From assembly GCA_034770075.1 (NCBI GenBank), contig CM068377.1, positions 77,550,406 through 77,614,405 of the forward strand: a stretch of 64,000 nucleotides of DNA. Reading direction: 5' to 3'. Every line of letters starts with the position of its first letter. The first letter of the stretch is position 1. Below, in pieces: positions 44,865-55,737 of the stretch. Source of the stretch: Aralia elata (taxonomy: Eukaryota; Streptophyta; Magnoliopsida; Apiales; Araliaceae). Both the position numbers and the translations under genes were made by a program. The notes beneath the pieces are model-generated. The model was not told where the DNA came from. It saw only the letters and a list, made by a program, of their open reading frames with translations, and searched no databases.

Positions 44865-45027
44865 GGGTTGAGATGGAGCGTAAAACGCACTCACCCATAA
44901 ACACATGCAACGAGATGGAGCGTAAAAACGCACTCGTTGGTGAGAAGAAAAGTGAGATGGAGCATAAAATGCACTCACTTAAGAAAAGAATGAGGAAGGT
45001 GAAATGGAGCATAAAATGCATTCACCT
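44865..45027 (+). repeat. Array of four covarying hairpins (Athila 1)
   Basis: Each has the core GGAGC(G/A)TAAAA(C/T)GCA between outer arms: GGGTTGAG/CTCACCC (44865-44896, one bulged T), CAACGAG/CTCGTTG (44908-44939), AAGTGAG/CTCACTT (44950-44980) and AGGTGAA/TTCACCT (44997-45027). The arms differ, yet pairing is kept in every case. Confidence 0.92.
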
Positions 45028-45370
45028 GAATGAAGAAAAAAATGAATGGCAGGAAAAAAACATGTTCTGGTTGTGAGTCAGTGTGCATGGTTGTTGTTCC
45101 ATATAAACTGAGTTGAGTATCTGTGTTAATCATAGGAGCTGCTTATGTGGTTTCAATTTGATTTAGAGATGTTCAGTGGGGACGGATGAATTATTGTTAT
45201 GAATTGATTGATGATGTATAGAACGAATTTCTGTTGATTGGTGTTGGTATTCTTGGATGCTAATTGAATTTGAACCTTTGGGAGCTTGGTTGAATAGAAT
45301 TCAAATGATTTCATTATAATCTTTGTTTTAGTTTACACGAGGACGTGTAAAGACTAAGTGTGGGGGAATT

Positions 45371-46794
45371 TGATAAGTGCATATTATTCATTTATTTTTA
45401 TTCCTTTATATCTAGTTTATTGCATGTTTTATTGTGTATATGCACTTATTAGGTTATTTATTGATTTCAGGAGAATTCAAGGTCAAAAGTGGAAAAAGAT
45501 GGAAAATTGGAGCTTAAAATACACATGGTGGCATTTTTGTAAATTCAAGGACAAGGGCTAGCGCCAGAAGCGCTAGGACCAGCGCTAGCAGCGCTATTCA
45601 AGCCAGCAGCCACTGCACACTAGCGCCATTGGCGCTCAGCACAGCGCTAGCAGCGCTCGACCATTCATCAGCACAGCGCCAGAAGCGCTACATCAGCGCT
45701 ATTAGCGCTCGACCCTTCACAAACCAAGCGCCAGCGGCGCTAGGCATTCTGCATAGTGGCGCCAGAAGCGCTCACTCAAGCGCTAACAGCGCTAAGCCTC
45801 GACTTGGGTTACTAAAGTTCAGCTGGAGGAGGAAAAGGAAGCCAATTCTGAAGAGGATTCTAGTCTATATTGATCAGATAGTGAGAAGGAAACCCTAAGT
45901 ATAAAAACTTAGAGACTTTTATGATTTATGATTTTATTATTCTAGAGCTAGAGATCTTGGCAACTACAATTGTAACTCTAATAGGAGGAGATTGAAGGCA
46001 TGTCAGGCTAAACTCTTACTTTCAGTTCTAAGGGATGTTGAATCTTTTTCATAATTAATGGTTTAATCAGGTTTTATTTATTTATTCCTTCTTGCATGAG
46101 GTTTATTCTGATAATCTGTTTTAATTGATTATATGTTATTTAATCTTTTGATTTGATCTGGCCAATTGAATTAATTTGATTGATATCATCTGCTAGATTA
46201 AGATATAGTATTAAGTAAACGATATTATGTCTGATCATAGGTAGCAATTGATAGTATCTGATTGTGGACAAGCTTTTGGATATTATTAAGATTATTAGAA
46301 GGCAAGTTAAATAATTCCTGATTGTGCAATTGTTGCTTGGAATAACCTAATTCTCTCATTCTTTATGCTGCTGTTATATTAAATCTAGACTGATAGTTCT
46401 AGGTTATATGATAGTTAGAGTCTCTTGAGGCGATTGTCACATTAGATTTACACATAAGGAGAATTGCGGATAATTAGCGATTGCGATTATCTAGGGTTAT
46501 TAGTCTCATTGAAGGATAAATATTGTTAAACTTGATTTTCCCATAATTGTGATAAGGTGATACTGAACTGAAGAACTGAAGCTTTTTATTCATTGATCAT
46601 TCTTAATTACTTTTGTTAGTTTAGTGAATCAAACTCAAAAACCCCTCATTAATAGAAATAATAGGAATGCTAGAATAAGTAAAAGATTAATTCACTTCTC
46701 TGTGGGATCGATCCTTGCTTGTCATTATACTAAGTTTTGTGCTAGTAGAGTGTTAGTAAGGTATTAATTTTGGAGTGTAAAACGACAGCTTCCA
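45371..46794 (+). repeat. Athila 1 right LTR
   Basis: 1,424 bp, same ends as the left LTR. Its inverted-repeat array is at 45558-45793. Followed by the TCTGC target duplication. Confidence 0.95.
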
Positions 46795-46799
46795 TCTGC

Positions 46800-47579
46800 T
46801 GAACTTGCTGAGTACCGGAGGGTATAAGAGATTCTAAGTCTGCTGGGCTTAGTTTACAGGTTCCAAGGCTGCTGGCCTTAAAGAGTACTTTGTGAACTGG
46901 TTTCCAAGTCTGCTGGACTTGAAGAGGGTCATTGGATCTATGTTCGAGGGACTAAAAACAACTCAAGTGTGCAGGACTCAAGAGGGTCAGAGGATCCGTG
47001 TCTGCGGGGCTTGGGGAGGGTCAAATGATCCTTGCTTTTGTGGCTAAAAACAACTCTTGTCTGCTGGACTTGAAGAGGGTCATTGGATCTATGTTCGAGG
47101 GACTAAAAACAACTCAAGTCTGCAGGACTCAAGAGGGTCAGAGGATCCGTGTCTGCGGGGCTTGAGGAGGGTCAAAGGATCCTTGCCTTTGTGGCTAAAA
47201 ACAACTCTTGTCTGCTGGACTCGAGGAGGGCGTAGAGTCCTTGTCTTTGTGACTTAAACAATTAGTGGATTCCTACTTGTTGAAGTAGAAGAGTGGAGTA
47301 GGAGTTATTCAGTCTCCGAACCACTTAAAATCTCTTGTGTCGTTTACTTTCTGTCATTTACATTATGTACAATGAACTGCTATATCTACTATACCATAGA
47401 CTTATAAATTGAACTGAGATTATGTTTGAATCTATGAAGGGGTTATTAATGTTTATTCCGCTGTGCATGAATTGATTCTCTGTTTCATAGTTGCATACTT
47501 TCATTAATAAATGGAAAAAGTTTTAAAGAATCTATTCAACCCCCCTTCTAGATCCACATTGTGTCCCCGAGAACCAACA
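46800..47579 (+). repeat. Sirevirus-like 5' LTR, part 3 (3' end)
   Basis: Continues from the Athila target site TCTGC and ends GAGAACCAACA directly before the PBS. It contains the 151-bp tandem repeat at 46911-47240. Confidence 0.65.
46911..47240 (+). repeat. 151-bp tandem repeat, just over two copies
   Basis: TGCTGGACTT recurs at 46911, 47062 and, as TGCTGGAC, at 47213, giving a 151-bp period. Within each unit, shorter sub-repeats of (G/C)AAGAGGGTCA and GGATC occur about every 45 bp. Confidence 0.9.
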
Positions 47580-47581
47580 AT

Positions 47582-47593
47582 TGGTATCAGAGC
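47582..47593 (+). other. Primer binding site (initiator tRNA-Met)
   Basis: TGGTATCAGAGC, two bases after the LTR terminus CCAACA. Confidence 0.85.
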
Positions 47594-50500
47594 GGGTTCT
47601 CATGAATATATTAAAGCTCACGCTTTGAGTAGATCTATGACACAAATCTAGATCAGTTCTAAGTCTAGGTAATGGTTGACAAGACAATGAGCTAACAAGT
47701 TGAAAATTGTATGTGCAGGAAAAACTGTCCTATGCTATTCAGACTGTACCTTGGGCTTAAATGAAAAATCATCATCACCAGGCATGTTGATGTCTTTGAG
47801 CATATCGATCATCTCATAAGGAGGAAATAGTTCAGATGCAACATGAACGAAGATATTCTCAATTAAAAAGGGAATCTGCATCCCCACTCAAAATGTTGTG
47901 AAGCCCTACAAATGATTATCAAGGAGATATCTGAATGAGAATGCGCAATTATCAATGCACTTACAACGACGACTCCATGAGCTTCTCAACATCTATGACA
48001 TGTTCCCACTTTACAAAATATGAACTGAGAGGTTCATTCAAGCGTATCAATGATTATGGGATGTCATAACTAACCAAGTGTAGAATTCAAAGATGTGCTC
48101 AATATATCAGTCAATGCAGCACAACGAAGGAACAAATGATGAAACCAGTAATGGCCTGAGGGATTTCAACTGACAAGGAAGTGCATCATTGCTTGTAGCA
48201 CCACTGACTGTCAAGAAATTGACATCAGTGAGGTATCTATCTCTGTCTCCCTAAAATGCAAATGTCTTTAACTGTTAATATGTACTGCGTGTCTTCATAA
48301 CTTCAGTAGCATATCAAGAAATCATTTTCCACCCCAAAAGGAAAAAGAAAAAAAGTGAGAATAATGGTTTAACTATCACTTTGCTGTCTACCCATATTTG
48401 AGGCTGAAAATAAAACTCTTGAGATGAATATCTGAAGTCTTTACAAATACAGTCTTCTTCTACCTTGTTGCTGAATGAGTAATAATGCGCTTAAACTATT
48501 TTGCTATTACTATTGTGTGAACTGGTAAAGACTTATAATTATTTGTCTTACTATTGAGAGTTTGCTCTTAAGATGTGGAAACCAAGTGTTCTGGGATTGT
48601 AATCTATAATATCACCTCAAGCTTTTTAAACTCTGTTGTTTAATAGGTGATTGTGCCTAATGAGCTATTTGCGTCCTACCTCAGTCCTCACAACTTATTT
48701 GATGAGTAGTGCATTGCCTCATGATCTAAGTCTTTGATAAAATCGTAGAGTGTAGTCATGTCTGTAGCTGTACGCTGAAGGGTTGTAAAGACTGATTAAT
48801 TCTACGAACCATCTATGTACAACTCACAGAACTGACCACCACTATACTAAGATTCAAACACTTAGAACAAGATACATGCAATGACTCATCTAACGAGAAG
48901 GCTTGAGGACCCACATCCGTTTCTATAGTGTTCTCTCTCACACACACACACTGTCATACAGCATGTTTAATTATCATCTCATATAAACTGCATAATGCAA
49001 AATTGTGAAACCTCAGCCTGGAAAAGACTTGAGCTTTCAAGAGATCTAACCCCGCAGGACCCGAAGAATATTGGGTACCAAGTTAGAAATTTATTTAATC
49101 TGCAGGTAACATAATTGCTCTATCATCACTCAAGCACATTTAAGGAAGAAGCTAGAAAAGGATGATCCTCATCAACAAACCTCTGGCAAATGACAAAGGC
49201 ATGATTCTCCAGTAAATCCCTCTCAGAAGTTGGAGCTCCATACAACATAATAAAGCTCCTCAAGAAGCAGTACAAAAACCAGGTCTTCATCACGATCATA
49301 GTGTAAATGGAAGGATCGTAGAGTAACCAAGGGTATGAGACTTCATCAGCTCTATAGTAACAGTACAAAGGAAAGGATCGTAGAGTAACCAGTGCTAAAG
49401 AGAATGCTCTACAATCAAATGAAGAAAGATAGACATTCATCTAAGATGAAAGTACCAATTATGGGGGAGCAACAACCTGATAAGTTCAGCAATGCTCAAG
49501 TTGAGGAGAATATGAAGAAGAGCTACAAAGCTACAGCCTTTGGTGTAGAAGAAGATGTTTGAGCCCAACAGATGATATATGAGCTTGCCGAGTCTACAAC
49601 TCTCCAGCATGTTAAGGAACAAATTAAGTCCTTGGCTATAGATCTCAACTGTTTCATGACTCAAGCAAAATGAAGCTCCTATAAACCCTTAAGGTGACAC
49701 TTTATCATACACAACCATGTCCCAGACTCAGAGTGCCAAAACTCTGAGGCTGATGAACCAAATAAATCTTCACCTTAGATCATAGAATTCCTAAACTCTA
49801 CGACTGACAAACTAAGCCAACCCTTCTATTCCAAGTCATAGAGACATTATGATTGACATCATGATCGTAGAGTATGTTGACTCTACGACCACAACCTACT
49901 AAACACTACTCCTATACTTTATATCTAATCAAATCTAAGGAGTACAGTGATGACATTCTAAACACCTTATCTAAACAGTCCTTCCTCAGACAAGCGCCTT
50001 AGAGACAAACCAAGCCCTACGTTTCAAACCTAGAGGACTGCCCTTTCTGAGCTTCCTTAGTACTGTCGAAAGACTAAATGAGAATGCATCACTAACAATT
50101 CTCCAGAGCTTAAGATGTAAAAGGAACAATGGAGAAAGGTCGATCCCTTAAAAAGAGAGTTGATCATGGGGCTCTCTAGAAGAGAAAGAAGCTGGTCCTA
50201 AGGGAAAGTCTTCACCTTGCAAATGACTCAGCTCTACTACAAGATCAGATACAATGCATGAAGATTGTCATCTCGGATGTCAAGAGAAAACAAGGTTCCT
50301 TCAAAGATTACTTATTCCAGAAAGAAGCCACAACAAGCCTAAATGGATACTCTCTCATCAAGGTCTGCACTCACTAAGATAAGTACAAGTCAGCATCTGA
50401 GCAGTAGTAGGAGTGACCAAGCCCTATTCTCAAGGAAGACATGATCGTAAAGTGAAGGGAAATGACATCAAGTCACTCTACGAACGGGCAAACTCAAGAG

Positions 50501-50825
50501 TCAAAAGGACATGGGCCACGTTCTTAGTAACTGATGTGCAACAGTTATGGAAGTTTCAAACACAGTTGGCCACGTTCAGCAAATGAGTCTCTCACACGTG
50601 TACTTGACAAAAAGAGGGAACTGATATTAGTCAAAATTTCAAATACTGACGGTTGCTTTTTCCTATCAGTTATCAATATCGTTCCTCTCATAAAGCTGTG
50701 CTGATCTCTCAAAACCCTAAAATAATCAAATCTTCAGCAAACCAAAACCAACAACCTCCAAAAGCCTCAAAACCCTTATTGCTTCAAATCTTTATCAACA
50801 GTCAAGTATTCTTCAACCCCTTACT
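47594..50825 (+). other. Long non-coding leader of the Sirevirus-like element
   Basis: More than 3.2 kb without a recognisable protein. Its outstanding property is a 9-bp motif, TCGTAGAGT, and its reverse complement ACTCTACGA, found seven times between 48743 and 50483. Confidence 0.6.
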
Positions 50826-53078
50826 ATGGAAAACTGTCAAGTCGTATCAGGTATCCAACTTGGTTTTGACAAATTTGGAGAATCAGATGAGAAATTCAAG
50901 GACATCCTCAAAAGTGTGAAACAGGAAGGATTCTCAGAATGCTTAGGATCAAACACCAAGATCTTCTCTGATCTTATCAAGGAATTCTACCAGAATGCAA
51001 TAATCGATGGTGATGTTCTGACTACTAAAGTTCGTGGAATGAAACTGAAGATAAATGCTGCAGAAATCAATCAATGTTTGGGATTTACCAACCAAGGTCT
51101 GTCATCCCTAGAAGGAATCGATTCTGATGAAGGCAATAAATTGATGGGCTATGAGAAGAATCCCCGTGTGAAAGGAATGAAGAAAAAGGAATTTCCAGAG
51201 AAGTTCGAATTCCTAGCTGAGATTATGGGCAAGTGTATTCTATGTAAAGATACTGCCCATGATACTGTGAGTGATCTACAACTAAAGATTATGACTGCCA
51301 TTGTCATGAAGAAGAAGATGAATTTTGGAGCTATGCTGTTTGATTGGTTAATCAAAGAAGCCAGGAAAATAAAGACATCAGATAAACCAGCCCTGAAGGT
51401 CTACTATGGAAGGTTCTTGAGCATCATACTGAAGAAGAGGCTGAAAAACAAAATTGGGGATGATGAGGGAGAAACCCGAAATGTCCACAAAGTCATGTCA
51501 CCCAAATTATTTTACAATTGGAAGAAGAACCCTATGGAGAACAAGAAATTGAGAATATCTGGTAGCAGCAGCAAAGGGACTTCAAAGGCTGGCAAAGGAA
51601 AGTGAAAATCTAGTACATTAAAGGAGGAATCATCTCAATCTGAAGACTCTTCACCACCTGAGCCATTTCTCTCAAAATCACTCAAAACAAAGGTGAAAGT
51701 TAAGGCAACCCCAGTGAAGAGCTCCTCCTCCTCGAAAGATGAATCTAAGGAAGAGAAAGAAACATCCAAGACACCTATGGTCAAACCCTCAAATAAGAGA
51801 CAAAGTGCAAGACTAAAGCAAATGATGGAACTCTCAATCCAAAGAAGTAAATAAGAGATTCCACCAGTAACAGTTAACCTTGGAGATAATGATGAGGAGA
51901 GTGACAAAGCTAAAGCTGCAGAGATAAGTAAAAATGGGGGTTCTAGTGATGAAACTACTGAAAAAGATGTGACCACAAGTGAGTCTAAATTAGCAAGTAA
52001 GGATATAGCTATATCTGTTGAAAAGAGTCTCAATAAATCAATAGAAGATGATGAAGACATGGAAGCAAGCTATGAAGATCAGTTAACTGATGAGTCAGTT
52101 GAAAAATCAAAAGAAGCAGTTGTGGAAGAAGAAAATTCAGAGGGAAAAAGTACCAAAAGGGCTGACACTGACAAAGGAGAGGAAACACGTTCAAAGAACA
52201 TGAGTATCACAGGATCTGATAAAGGGAAAGAAACAATGGATGATGATGAAGTACAACAAGATTCTGAATCTGAGAACAGTGCATCAGAAAGCCACTTCAA
52301 GCCAGCAACCGCGAGAATGCGAAGGAGGATTGTGCCGGAGGCCTGTGACAAACCAGGAGCCGTGTTGCCAATAAGATGGATAGATTATGGCGACGGTCAA
52401 ATAAAAGTGGTATCAATGACCATAGAGGATCTTCTTAACAATTTTTAAGACATTGAACTTGATCGCACTACAGTTTTATATGATCCTGACAGTGAACAAC
52501 TGACATAGTTTTACCCATGGATGCCCTAGTTGAAGGCCATTGAATTTGGAGATACAAGCTTCATCAGCTGGTGTTACTCAAAATTTCCAAATCTGAAGTT
52601 GATCTCTCAGAACTTCCCAAGAGTTCAATCCTTTCCAAAGCTGTTGATCAAGGGCACTCAGCATTTCAAAGTCTACTGCCATGCTGAAGGTATATACATT
52701 CCATACTATATGTTGGAAAATAGTGTTAAAGGCAAAACAACAAACCAGGTCATAGAGCCAATGGTTGTGGAACCCCCTAACTCTATGACTGCAGCTTTCC
52801 AGTCTCAGCCAAGTATCAAACTCCCTAGTATCTCCACTGAAATATCCTCTGATATCCCTTCCTTATCCACCAAGGAGTTATTCGATATAGTTACAGCTCT
52901 TGAAAACATCTACAAGAGTGAGAAATCTAAATTAACTACACCAATCCTTGAAGATGTCTTGCTTGACCAAGAGTTGTTGAAAAACTCCGAAGAATTGCTT
53001 GGAAACATTTTTTTAGTTACAAAAGCAACAAAAAAGATGGCTGGAGGAGAAGACACTAAATTCTACAAGAAGTTGTAA
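50826..53078 (+). pseudogene. Decayed env-like / plant-transposon-domain gene
   Basis: One reading frame runs from ATG 50826 to 53078, interrupted only by stops at 51603, 51852, 52446, 52506 and 52527. The N-terminal third (about 260 residues) has a segment SDLIKEFYQNA...KVRGMKLKINAAEINQCLGF. This resembles the FY-N...VRG...IN-LG pattern of the Pfam putative plant transposon protein domain, found beside plant retroelements. The middle is acidic and Ser/Lys-rich with a basic NKRQSARLK motif. Coiled-coil-like sequence continues past 53078. Some stops could be CAA or CAG to TAA or TAG changes. The family is moderately sure; no enzymatic role can be assigned. Confidence 0.55.
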
Positions 53079-53352
53079 GCCTCATTCACAGACATGTCCT
53101 TAAAGCTTCATTAACGAGATTAGATATATCTCAAGTCAATTGAGCAGCAGAGAACTATAGCTCTGAAACTCCAACAAAAGAATTCACATTTTATTCAGAC
53201 CCTGTCAGCTAAAGTAGATAACCTTAGCCAGTCCCTCACTTAACAAATGGAGCTTGGCCAGCAGGAGGTGAAAAATGGAAATTGGTAATACCTCCTACTT
53301 AGTTGAACAGCTCATTATACATGTTCAGTATCTCTCCCAAATGATTGATGAC

Positions 53353-53510
53353 AAAAAGGGGGAGAAAAAGATGAAGCATAAGAAGAAGAAGAAGATAAGA
53401 GCTGCCATTAAAAGAAAGGAGCTGAAGAAGAACAAGAAGAATAAACATGAAGCACCAACAACTGAGGGGGAGCCAGAAGAAGAAGAACAGCAACAAGAAG
53501 TAAGGGGGAG
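53353..53510 (+). other. Three PPT-like motifs
   Basis: AAAAAGGGGGAG at 53353-53364, GAGGGGGAG at 53464-53472 and AAGGGGGAG at 53502-53510. Repeated polypurine motifs upstream of the 3' LTR are reported for Sireviruses. Confidence 0.5.
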
Positions 53511-53622
53511 CAGGAACCAAAGAAGGACACAGAAGAGTAAGAAGAAAGCAGTAGATGAAAGCAGTCACAAGATACCATCAAGCAGAAGGTATATCTCTAA
53601 CAAGCAAGGAGGAATTAACTGT

Positions 53623-55502
53623 TGAAAAGTATAAAATATGTTATGTTTTTATCTCTTAATATCTAGTCTTTTATACTTATTTGGCACCTAAATGTACTCA
53701 CTATTCTTATATTTTGATTTAGTTTGCAAATGGAGCCATTAAATGAAAACTGTGTTATTGCCACACTTTTGGATTGTTTTGAAATCCGTCTGTCCGCTTG
53801 AGGCTCAATTTTATACTTGATCAGGCCTTATTCTCTCAAAGCTCAAAGAAGGAAAATTGTAGATCTATTTCTTAGCTTTCCGGATCATCTTAAAACGCCT
53901 AAATCGAAGCTCGGATGAGAGAGTTATGACCATTTTACCCACATACGTCGAAGTTGAAAATTTTAGGAAATTGAGCTTTTGGACAGATTGACCTTTGGGG
54001 CTTCGGTTGAGATTTGAATTGTGTTAAAGTTTCCAAATGAAAATGTGGTCTTATTGAAGTTTTTAGTAGACTTCTAAAGCCTTCCAGAATGGTATGGTGA
54101 GAAAAAATCCGAGTTCATTTGGGCCTCCAAATATCGCTTTTTAGACAGCTGATCCGAATCCCGCATGGACTGGATTTTTGTTCGGACCAGTTGGAGTATT
54201 TGGGCCATAATTTGAGCTTCCCAACTCCAAATCAGGTGATTCAAAAGCCCAAATTCATTAGAAACTCCAGGGCTACAACATTTATTCTTTGCCCAAGTTC
54301 AAAATCGGCAGTCTACTAATTCAAAATTAGCTTGCAATGTGCTGATTAGTTTTGGTGTCATATTTTGACTTCTCATGATGTGCACGTTTTTGGATTTTTG
54401 GTTGCCTTAGATGGCTGATTCACATGACCAAGATTAGTTGTTGGATCTTGACATCTTGTACACTTGAGTGCCTATAAATACCAAGTGAAGCTAGGCTTGT
54501 ATTTTGCCAATTCACAAACTAATACACACCATCTTCTTCATCTTCTTCATCTTCTCCAAATTCTAGTGTAATTAGTAGGGAAAGAAGATCACCTCCATAG
54601 TGAGGTTGTTGTCCTCACCCCTTTTATAAATTAGTAGGGAAAGAGGATCACCTCTATAGTGAGGTTGTTGTCCTCACCCCTTTTATAATTCAAGAAAATA
54701 TTCATTGGACTTAATATGTTAGGCTAGTTCCCTTACTCAGTTCGAAGGGGATGTTGAACCTTGTTTACAGGTAATGGTTTGATTAAGTATAAGCTATTTA
54801 TTCCTTCTTACATGAAGTTCATTCTTGATAATCTATTTTAATTGTTGAATGATATTTATTCTAATTGGTTTAATGTGATCGATTAAGTCAATTTGATTAA
54901 TTTCATCTGCTAGATTAAGAGACAGTATTACGTGTAATTGATATTGTTCCTAATCATAAGTAGCAATTAGTGATACATGATTGTGGTCAAGCTTTTGAGT
55001 ATTGCTATGATTATCGGAAGACAAGTTATATAATCTGAACTTGTGTGATTATTGTTTGGATTAGTCTAATTCCCTAGTTCTTAATACAACTATTATATTA
55101 AATCTAGAGAGCTTGTTCTAGGTTGTATAATGGTTAGAATCTTGTGAAGAGCTTATTTCATTAAGTGATAATCTAAGGGGAATTTCGGATAGTAGAGCTT
55201 GTTGCTACATAGGGCTATTAATTTCATTGAAGGATAAATATTGCTTTATTTAATTATTCTATTGTTGTAAAAAGGTGATACTGAACCGGAAGAACTGAAA
55301 TCTTTAATTAATTGGTTATTTTTATCACTTTAAATTCTGTTCTTGATAATTAGTGAAATCAAATTATAAACCCCCCCTCTTTTGGTAAACAAAGAATAAT
55401 TTTAGACTAATCACTCTCTGTGGGATCGACTCTTACTTGCACTGCTACATTATTATCTTTCACAGTAAGATTTTATTTTTGGTTGCTTGCGACAGCACAC
55501 CA
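53623..55502 (+). repeat. Athila 2 left LTR
   Basis: 1,880 bp, TGAAAAGTAT to ACACCA. The 3' part, from about 54,715, is similar to the Athila 1 LTR (GGCTA, GGGATGTTGAA, TTTATTCCTTCTT, ATCTGCTAGATTAAGA), while the 5' 1.1 kb is different. It contains a CTTCTTCAT microsatellite near 54535 and an imperfect 61-bp tandem repeat at 54575-54690. Confidence 0.92.
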
Positions 55503-55508
55503 AATTTT

Positions 55509-55525
55509 TGGCGCCGTTGCCGGGG
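55509..55525 (+). other. Athila 2 primer binding site (tRNA-Asp type)
   Basis: TGGCGCCGTTGCCGGGG after the left LTR, identical to that of Athila 1. Confidence 0.92.
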
Positions 55526-55737
55526 AATGATTTTAGTTTATTTTTCTTTGTTATCATTATTTTTATCTTTATTTATTATTTTTTTTGTTGTACTCAGGTA
55601 ATTTGAATTTCATTTGATTGTTTATGTCCAAAACTCGATCTACTAATCAAGGTGATTTAAAGTGTGATCTAGAAATAGAGAGAACCATTCGTAGATTAAG
55701 GAAGGTAGCCCGAAAAAATTGTGAAGAGAAGGACACC

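Larger units (their letters stand above)
44200..45370 (+). other. Athila 1 3' untranslated region with structural repeats
   Basis: No env-like frame. It contains the palindrome at 44341-44362, a PPT-like GTGTGGGGGAGGGG, a TTTAGG hexamer run (about 44380-44414), the four-hairpin array (44865-45027) and the true PPT at 45357-45370. Confidence 0.8.
37280..46794 (+). mobile_element. Complete young Athila (Ty3/gypsy) element, 9,515 bp
   Basis: LTRs 37280-38703 and 45371-46794 are the same length (1,424 bp), start TGATAAGTGC and end CAGCTTCCA. By eye I found one substitution (38150 region against 46240 region). The target duplication TCTGC is on both sides (37275-37279 and 46795-46799). A tRNA-Asp type PBS follows the left LTR and a PPT (GTGTGGGGGAATT) precedes the right. 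It is inserted in the LTR of the Sirevirus-like element. There is no env-like gene between pol and the 3' LTR. Confidence 0.95.
26261..53622 (+). mobile_element. Sirevirus-like (Ty1/copia) element, host of three nested insertions, 3' LTR beyond window or lost
   Basis: The 5' LTR is in three pieces (26261-26773, 36766-37279, 46800-47579; about 1.8 kb joined) with inverted ends TGTTGG and CCAACA. TGGTATCAGAGC, the initiator tRNA-Met PBS used by copia elements, follows at 47582. Three PPT-like motifs containing GGGGGAG lie near 53350-53510, a Sirevirus trait. Between them lies no gag or pol, only one decayed gene at 50826-53078. The 3' LTR is not seen before the second Athila insertion at 53623. 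The family assignment is inferred from PBS, PPT repeats and LTR termini, not from polymerase sequence. Confidence 0.6.

Noticed and set aside
50653..50919. ORF of 88 codons overlapping the start of the env-like pseudogene
   Set aside because: It is in another frame. The ATG at 50826 opens the long frame with domain-like content.
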